From Paragorgia papillata (Eukaryota > Cnidaria > Anthozoa > Scleralcyonacea > Coralliidae): a stretch of DNA of 64,000 nt. Position 1 is the stretch's first letter; each line of letters opens with the position of its first letter. Location: assembly GCA_035771165.1 (NCBI GenBank), contig JAWNZC010000314.1:9452501-9516500 (forward strand), in the 5' to 3' direction. The notes beneath the pieces are model-generated. The model worked only from the letters and a program-made list of their open reading frames with translations, searched no databases and was not told where the DNA came from. The translations under genes were made by a program, and so were the position numbers. Below are positions 57,261 through 64,000 of this stretch, piece by piece.

Positions 57261-60200
57261 TTAGTTGATGTTCATTTCTAACCATATTGCCCAATGATCG
57301 CTGGCAAATCTTCCGCAACTCTTCAACCGTTCTTTCCCCACAAGTGTAAACAAGCTAACTGCAAGCGCTTTTGAACTCGACGCTGGTCTGAGAAAAATAC
57401 GATCGAACCTCAACTTACTTCCACCAGGCATTTGCAGGTTATCATTCGCGCTCATGTCCCACGTGTACTTTGTGGTCAGTTGACTTCCGCAACTTGTCCA
57501 TGCGTCTTGGATATCGGCTGGAAGTCCACCAATAGCCGTCACTTCGCTATCTCGTGAATTTGTGTCACCGCCAAAGACAACGTTGAAGCCAGGATTTTGT
57601 CTTTCCATATAGTCAAGAACTTCCTTTAATTGTTTCTTGCGCTCAGCTGCGTTGTTTGCAAGGCTTTCGAAATGTGACGTCATCAAGATGATCTTTGCGT
57701 CGGCGAATTTGATTGGTTGGATAAGATAGTGACGTCCCATCTTACTGGTCGGAAACTCCACAAATTGTAGCGCTGATTCTTTTGTTTGGACCGAACTTTT
57801 TCTTATTAAAAACGCGTTGAAGTATGGTACAGTGAAGTCACCAAACAACACCATGTATCTAGTTGAAAGAAATTAAATTATTAATTAAATTTAAAGTGCA
57901 TATAAACCCAAATTTTTTTATCATCTGAATACGTTCTACATAGAGCAAACAGTTGTTCAGTGAAATATTTTTTTGATTGGAGCTTAATTCTTCAATGTTT
58001 TTTGGCGATTCGCATTTCTAGTATGGTAATGAGATGACGTCTATTTAGGCATTTGGCTTTCTTTCTCTTTTTGGCAAGATAAACTACCAGATAATTTTTG
58101 TGGAAAAACTCATACAATATGGATTATGTTAACACACCATTAATGGAAGAATTGGGTCATGTCACTCCTGCAAATAAATATTGTATAGATAATGATGACT
58201 ACTTTGGCGTCATCTCATTACCATTTTGAAAACAAAAATCTCTATTAAAGCAATAAAGGTTGCTCCAATCTAAAAAATATTTCGTTGTTCAACTATTTGC
58301 CAAAAGTAGAACGTATTTAGATGATAAAAAATTTGGGGTTATATGCACTTAAAAATAAAAATACATATTTTAGAGTCTGGTTCACTGACCAATATATAAC
58401 TGAACAAAAAGTCACCAGACAAAGATGGCTGAAATAATATGGGTCCTTTTTCCATGGTAGCAACTGCTGTTTGACTGTGGTATGGGTTAATACAGTACTA
58501 CAATTATTTATGAAACATTTTCGGTTCCATGTTTATCATCACTTAAAGGTCAACTAAACCTTTTGAAGTTATATTTTCTTCTGAAAGGGTTATCATCTAA
58601 CTTGGCAAAAGTGAAGAAAAATATGAATTTCAAGGTAAAGCAAAGAATTTATCAGTGAAGCCTTCTTAGGTCTTCTTGAAGCATGACAGTGTTTCTAGGA
58701 GAATGGGTACTCCATCGTCTTTGACATCATACCAGTAAAACCCACCAATCACCTTGTTGTTTGTTACCAGTATGACATCACAGGTACTAGCACCAGTCTC
58801 TATTTCAACGCAGTTGTCATTCACACAAGTTCAGCAAAAGGAGCAAAAACTCAAACTTAGACAGTTCATAAAAGTGGAACCGAGTGCCTGGTTTCAATTA
58901 ATTTCAATCAATATATTTCTTCCAACTGGAAAGGTATTATTAGTTGGCCTTTAAGGAAGGAGGGATTGAGTGAGGGGAGGGAAGGGGGAACAGGGGAGGG
59001 AAGGGGGAACAGGGGAGGGAAGGGGGAACAAGGGGGGGAGGGAGGGGAGGGAAGAAGGAAGGGGAGGAAGACAGGAGGGAAGGAAAAAAGGAAAATTAGA
59101 TGTCTGCATGCAAGCTAATCACTGAATATCATTATTAGTATTAAGTATTTTGTAACACACTACCAAACTTGCAAATGTACCACATGCACTACATGTATAC
59201 GTACAACTTATTATCACTATTTTAGCATTAATTACAGTAATACATGCAGTGATTATATTTCAATTAAATTATTAAAAGTATTATTTAATAATTATTGATT
59301 ATAATAATTATTGAAATCATTTCTCACCCTTCACAAGAATCTTGAAATACTTTCAAAGAATAAGGAACAACTTCTTGAAGAAGAACCACATCAGGTTGTT
59401 TCAAAAGGATTGTGTTGAGAACAGCAGCTGTTCTTACTTCAAGATCTTTTTCATCCAAACCATCAAGGTTCCAGCAGAGAAGATTAAGTTTTGAAGTGCC
59501 ATCACCTCCTGGGTTGTTATTTCCTGGCTGATCACTAATGATGGTCAAAATGACTCATTAGTAAAAGGGATGACTCAAAGGATGACCCTACCAGTCTTTC
59601 TGTGGTTTTTCCAAAATGTCATCAATATGTTTTCCCTAAATAGTTGTCATCAAGCTTCAGTGGGTCTCAGTATTTTAGCAATCTTCTGGATAATCTAACC
59701 ACAACAAAAACTCTAACCCTAATCAGAAACCTGGTTTACTGCTTAGCTTTTTGGAAAAACACATTTGATCGTATTTTGGAAAAGCTGGGAAGGTCCTTGT
59801 GAGTCATCCCTTTAGGAACAGCTCAGACATGACATAGTGGATAGCATGGGGCATGCACTCGTCAAAGGACAATACAATTCTTATATAATCACATACCTTT
59901 CACTCTGATGTCCATGACTTGTTTCTCCTTCACTTTCTGCATATGATGGTGGCTTAATTTTCAAAAAAATAAATTTATTTAAATAATATAATCTAACAGT
60001 TTTAAATATTATAATCTAACCTATCATTGCCTAGGATATCTGAGGGTTCTCCCTTTGTTGCTACTTCCCTTTGACAAGTAAAATAATTTACTGTCAGATG
60101 AGTAAAAAAAATAAAGGGGACATTTTTGGCCAGCTTGATGTCACATGTCATTGAAGGGTCTTTAATAAAAGAGGCTCAAGTTCCCACTACAATTCCCCAT

Positions 60201-61318
60201 TCAATTTCCATTTGTGTTCCTATAACATGTATGTTCTCTATACATATATCTTAATTCTTAACTAACAAACCTTTGTTGTCAAAGTGTTACTATCAGCCAT
60301 TTCTGTTGTATCAGCATAAAATTCATTAATAGCACCCTTAAGAATATAAAATTAAATTTTACTAAGAGTGTATTTAAATTGCAGACTCCCAGATCCCCTG
60401 TCAATATGCTATGTACATATCGATGATGTTTGATGGTGTTATGATCTACAACTAACCAGAATGCATTGCCAGTATACTAGTGGACGTGCTATAAAATAAA
60501 TAGATATATAGATGATACCAGCAAAGTATTCTACACACATAAAAATGCGCAAGCTGTTACAGACATGCAAGCAAGTTGTTACAAGGCTGTTCAACAGGCT
60601 GTCACCATCATGTGTTCGCACTGGCTGTCCCAGTCTGTTAACATATCTGTAACAGGTTGTTGACAACTTGTAACAAGGCTGATGACTCCAACAGACTGAT
60701 GACAAGTTGTTCCAACAACCTGTTATCACTCTGCATGCAACAAGTTAACATGAACAGCATTGTTACAACCTGTTAACAGCCTTGCTACTGACCTGTTGCG
60801 AACACATCCTGTTGACAAGCTGTGAGATTTTTATGTGTGTAGTAGATATATAAATGTGGTTGGCCTACAGTAGAGTTAACCTCTCACATGCAACCAAGGT
60901 CAAGTTGCAGAGGTGAAAGGCAAAGTGTGCTGACCACTGTGTGATCAATACCCCAAAATGTCCACCATATTAAAATGAGAAACATAAAATGAATAAATTA
61001 AAAAGTCTACTGATGCTAAATATTTAAAGTTGTTCATTTAACCAAACGTCGCAATTTAGTGTCTAAATTGGAATTATATTGTAATGTTCAGAGTTGAATA
61101 TACTATTTTAATTTACAGTGATGTCATTTATATTACAGTAAACAACCACAGTGTTTATAATTTGCATTCTATTGCCCTTTCTTCACGACAAGATGGAGTT
61201 TTTAGCCATTTACCTCTACGCTCCATCTCATTTTCTGTAAATAGTATCGAGCCAGGTCGCGATCGATATCTAAGATCTCACATAAAGACGAAAGTTGTTG
61301 TTCTTTGTCGTCGGCCAT
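57261..61318 (-). CDS. TDP2: Tyrosyl-DNA phosphodiesterase 2
   Basis: Five exons: 61318-61214, 60336-60271, 59952-59897, 59534-59328, 57858-57261; total 1032 nt (343 residues; human TDP2 is 362). Residues 1-45 form a UBA-like segment (SLCEILDIDRDLARYYLQKM, RWSVEGAINEFY). The EEP-family catalytic domain has the four TDP2 motifs: CWNLDGL, VVLLQEVVP, FGGDTNSRD and SDHWAIWL, plus TSHFESLANNAAERKKQL and KLRFDRIFLR. TDP2 removes topoisomerase 2 peptides from 5' DNA ends by hydrolysing the tyrosyl-phosphodiester bond with Mg2+, in the nucleus. The catalytic Asn, Glu, Asp and His residues are present. Intron phases are 0, 0, 2, 2. The exon 4 donor is GAAGG|GTGAGA, one base beyond the first GT-like site, which restores frame. 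Identity rests on motif recognition. Confidence 0.93.
57891..58352. mobile_element. TTAA-flanked palindromic MITE in TDP2 intron 4
   Basis: Ends TTAAAGTGCATATAAACCCA and GGGGTTATATGCACTTAA. Further inner pairing ATCATCTGAATACGTTCTAC / AGAACGTATTTAGATGAT. About 460 bp, fully palindromic. Confidence 0.88.
58543..58954. mobile_element. TTAA-flanked MITE, divergent subtype
   Basis: Ends TTAAAGGTCAACTAAACC and TTAGTTGGCCTTTAA with TTAA on both sides. Its termini share only TTAAAG with the other members. A GGGA-rich purine tract (58955-59090) follows directly. Confidence 0.72.
58955..59090. repeat. GGGAGGGAAGGGG purine tract
   Basis: All-purine plus strand of irregular GGGGAGGGAAGGGGGAACA units, in TDP2 intron 4. 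G-run spacing could allow G-quadruplexes. Confidence 0.9.
60531..60842. mobile_element. 312-bp MITE related to the 22241-23946 element
   Basis: Termini CTACACACATAAAAATGCGC and, inverted, CTACACACATAAAAATCTCA. The interior has many GTTGTTACAAGGCTG/CAACAGG motifs. It lies in TDP2 intron 1. Confidence 0.82.
60865..60955 (-). mobile_element. tRNA-derived SINE head fragment
   Basis: The minus strand reads CACAGTGGTCAGCACACTTT and GCCTTTCACCTCTGCAACTT, matching the head of the SINE at 5329. In TDP2 intron 1. Confidence 0.5.
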
Positions 61319-61374
61319 GTTTTTTTTTTTTCAAAGATGCTAGAAAGAAGCGAATATATTACAGTAACGAAATA

Positions 61375-61557
61375 TTAAATGCTTACATCAGGCAAGAGTT
61401 GAAACAACCTCACACCAACCAATGTTCCCACAACAACTAGCAGAAAAACAACTACTTTCTTGTAAAAAGTTGTTCTACTAAATTCATCGCCCATTTCCTG
61501 AAGCGTTGGTGTTGAGACTATGGGGGGTACCCTGGGTACCACCGTACAAGTGAACAT
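61375..61557 (-). CDS. Small membrane-segment ORF upstream of TDP2
   Basis: ATG at 61557 (60 codons), with a second in-frame ATG at about 61494 that gives MGDEFSRTTFYKKVVVFLLV VVGTLVGVRLFQLLPD. This is a short cytoplasmic-type N-terminus and one strong hydrophobic helix. A donor-like CTGAT|GTAAGC lies four codons before the stop, so it could be the first exon of a type II membrane protein. Downstream exons would have to overlap TDP2, and none was found. No family was recognised. Confidence 0.4.
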   Translation of the reverse strand: MFTCTVVPRVPPIVSTPTLQEMGDEFSRTTFYKKVVVFLLVVVGTLVGVRLFQLLPDVSI

Positions 61558-61719
61558 TTTCCCGGGGGTGTAATCCTTAACTTAAATATTTTATAATCTT
61601 TTATTTTAATAGACAAACGGAGATGAATTCCTTGGTCAATCCAATCTACTAAACATTTTCATCTATTGGTGAAGACACAGGTAAATGGAATCTTTCTGGT
61701 CAAATTTTTCTAGGATATT

Positions 61720-61945
61720 TTTTGATGGTGATGTGGTGATGGTGATGATCATTGTTGATATGGTGATGGTGATGATCATGATGATGATTTCATATTCTGG
61801 GTGATGATGATTCTGATCATGTGAAATTGACAGTGATAATGTGCTGGTGATGATGATAATGTGATATTTAAGCATGCATGGTGGCAGTGATAATATATAA
61901 TGATAGCAGTATCATGATAATGGCAATGATTATGATGGATGGTGG

Positions 61946-62011
<66 letters not shown>

Positions 62012-62022
62012 CGACGACAATG

Positions 62023-62053
<31 letters not shown>

Positions 62054-62150
62054 TGATGATGATGGTAATGATGGTGCTGCTGCTGATGACTTTACTGATG
62101 ATGATGATGACGATGATGATGATGATGATAAGAGTAATGGCAATGATTTT
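61720..62150. repeat. GATGAT trinucleotide array
   Basis: Irregular GGTGATGATCAT units pass into about 20 pure GAT units (61945-62009), then AAT and GAT blocks. Poly-Asp, poly-Met and poly-Ser ORFs are artefacts. Confidence 0.97.
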
Positions 62151-62739
62151 GATAATGACAATGATGATAATGATAGGGTTTTTTTTCAGTTGAAAAATTG
62201 GAGCTATTTTTACGTTTTCTTGACATGAAAACCAATTTTCAAATAATCATTTGTGTCTTCTTCACCTGTTGCGTTTTGGATAAGAAATCATGCGTGAGTG
62301 ATCGCTCTTTTCTTTGCCGAAATACACAACTCGCCACGATATCGTGCTTCGTGTATTTTTGATTGTGACTGATCTCACTGATCACTGACCCCGGTCACGC
62401 TTCACTGCATATGACGTCACCCTCAGATCGTTTGATCCACTCGGGGTTTAAGCGCTTCAGTGCTTGTTTTCCTCGCATGGCCGGTCTCATTTATTTTTTT
62501 TAGATCAAATGTTTATGAAGAAACGAGAAAAAAAACATTGAAAAAGGAGGAACGAGACGCCCTTACTGGGAGGGCCGTCCACTAAGGCGTGGCTATGCCA
62601 TGTCTTTATGCCATGGCTTTTTTTCTCCGAGGATAAAAGTAGGCGTTCTTCATATTTTAATATTCGCAGGTTAGTATACAGGATTTTTATATATCTATAT
62701 TTTTTTTAAATTCTTATATGTCCTGGCTGTTCTTCTTAA

Positions 62740-63156
62740 ATGTTTTGTTTTTATTCCATAGCTATATGCCTGACGAGTGTTGATACATTTCAACAATCCC
62801 GGGTTCGTGTTTGTGGATTTCGAACTATCCGCTTTGCTGGCGATTACAGTATACTCCGTACGAGACAAATCGACCGTGAAGCGGGCCGAGAAGGAAGGAG
62901 TCTGCGTCTTTTGGGAGCTGGTTCTGGACGAAGTGCATGCGTGGAACTGTGTTGCAGGCAAAAATGGTGCAAGCATGCTGTTTTATTAAGAAGAAAATGT
63001 TACGGCTATGATTCAAATCATCGCAACACGCACCGTGATATCTTATCAAAATCTGGAAAGAATTTATCTAATGAATCCGAACAACGGATATTTGGTCTGA
63101 AACGTAAGTCAAATAGTCTTACTAATGTCAAATTAAAAACGTCGTTAGTTTCGTAG
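62740..63156 (+). CDS. Gene D: signal peptide plus degenerate MANSC-like domain (5' part)
   Basis: ATG at 62740 opens a 138-codon frame. Residues 1-20 (MFCFYSIAICLTSVDTFQQS) look like a signal peptide. RLLGAGSGRSACVELCCRQK then WCKHAVLL and KCYGYDS match the C, CC, C, C core of MANSC. The last two cysteines are absent and the linker before is Arg-rich. A donor AAAC|GTAAGT at 63104 in phase 1, as in the other cluster genes, suggests the gene continues to the right of the window. An upstream ATTCCATAG could alternatively be an acceptor, with the signal sequence in an earlier exon. Confidence 0.5.
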   Translation: MFCFYSIAICLTSVDTFQQSRVRVCGFRTIRFAGDYSILRTRQIDREAGREGRSLRLLGAGSGRSACVELCCRQKWCKHAVLLRRKCYGYDSNHRNTHRDILSKSGKNLSNESEQRIFGLKRKSNSLTNVKLKTSLVS

Positions 63157-64000
63157 TATAAGGTTGTAGAGGATCTCGCCCTTTGTGCATGGGAATATCT
63201 TAGGTATAACTATATATATATATATGATATATATATTGTAATGTAAAGTTGTTGGTTAATGTTCGGCTCGTATGGATTTAAGGCCATTCAACCGTTGCTA
63301 TCTATTTTCCAACCTGTTAATCAGAGGATATATTCGGAAAATATTCAGTGCTTTCTTTTATTTACTTTCTATAACTAAAAAGACAGAATGACAGAAAGTC
63401 TTGATAATCTTGTGGAATAGGCAAACACGGATTACTAACTCGCTTAATTTAGCGTTTACGCAGAAGACTATCAATGATATATGTCTTAATAGAAGGGATA
63501 TTTCACTATTTTCATTTTTCATCTCGCATGTTAAGAATTCAAAGCGATTTTTAAACTTAGATTTGTGAAGAGATTTAGTTGTACTCGGGATAATACATTG
63601 GCGGGCTTTTCCTGATGCGGGTACCAGTAATATACTAGGCACAATTTGTTCTAAATGTGACTTTGATTTCATATCCATGTGTAAACATATTCGACGGAAT
63701 GATTATACTACTTTACAGATTTTGATTGAGGTCAAGTTTTCCCGTTTTTCCCAAGAGTTTTTTTTTACTGAAAATTTCTCAATCATAACGCCTGAACGAA
63801 CTCGTTCAAGTATACTTTTGAAAAAATATTTTGTTTATCTTTGATCATTCAAGCGCGTATTTTACGTCCGAACTGGGAGAATGTTTGTTGTTATGTGCTT
63901 ATAATTTAAATAAAACAATTATTACTTGTACAAAAATAATGTCACCCCAACCATCGTCATTAAACAGTCTTAAAATTTAGTAAAAGCTTATAGCTGTCAA
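63157..64000. other. Right flank, no supported feature
   Basis: AT-rich sequence with a TATATATA run at 63210-63235. The minus ORF at 63358-63678 has no recognisable domain. If gene D is spliced at 63104 this is its intron. Confidence 0.4.

Noticed and set aside
63358..63678. 106-codon minus ORF at the right edge
   Set aside because: No recognisable domain, signal peptide or splice support; composition like surrounding non-coding DNA.

Overview
The window is AT-rich, intron-rich animal DNA. Short exons with GT/AG borders are separated by long introns full of MITEs, SINEs, simple repeats and retroelement remnants. It contains no bacterial-type operon or CRISPR array. Conserved genes (REC114, TDP2, a ROR/MuSK-type Frizzled domain, MANSC domains) and the repeat types (Penelope-like element with hammerhead, 5S-derived SINEs, Chapaev-like and TTAA elements) suggest an invertebrate metazoan. 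A cnidarian is my guess, but the species cannot be fixed from sequence alone. All gene models come from manual reading of splice sites, phase and domain homology; no alignments were run.

The window is organised around a cluster of genes built from one module: a cysteine-rich MANSC-type domain (as in KIAA0319) carried on a single exon with phase-1 introns on both sides. Three such genes lie on the minus strand. Gene C (6890 to beyond position 1) has a signal peptide, one MANSC domain, a ten-cysteine ROR/MuSK-type Frizzled CRD and a Ser/Thr-rich linker, and runs off the left edge. Gene B (40987 to 15094) has a signal peptide, six MANSC domains, one transmembrane helix and a cytoplasmic tail with a YIDM motif; its ten exons total 2562 nt (853 aa). 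Gene A (55361 to 44632) has a signal peptide, five MANSC domains and a long basic Lys/Ser/Thr/Asn tail; its six exons total 3408 nt (1135 aa). A fourth gene, D, at the right edge on the plus strand, encodes a signal peptide and a degenerate MANSC domain.

Two conserved housekeeping or meiotic genes are interleaved. REC114 (plus, 7975-12450, five exons, 252 aa) lies between genes C and B. TDP2 (minus, 61318-57261, five exons, 343 aa) lies upstream of gene A. A small ORF with one membrane segment lies just upstream of TDP2.

Most remaining sequence is mobile or repetitive. A 9.7-kb Chapaev-like element (27660-37379, 4-bp target duplication GTCG) sits in a gene B intron. An RTE-like LINE fragment is nested in a TTAA-flanked inverted-repeat element (15328-17491). 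A hAT-type MITE with an 8-bp duplication is nested in a larger inverted-repeat element (12654-14914). There is also a Penelope-like fragment with a hammerhead-like motif, four 5S-rRNA-derived SINE copies, a 1.8-kb polypurine hexamer array and a 17-bp minisatellite inside REC114. The very long ORFs at 27.9-29.9 kb, 32.2-33.4 kb, 25-26.7 kb and 47.5-49.5 kb are translations of these tandem repeats, not genes.
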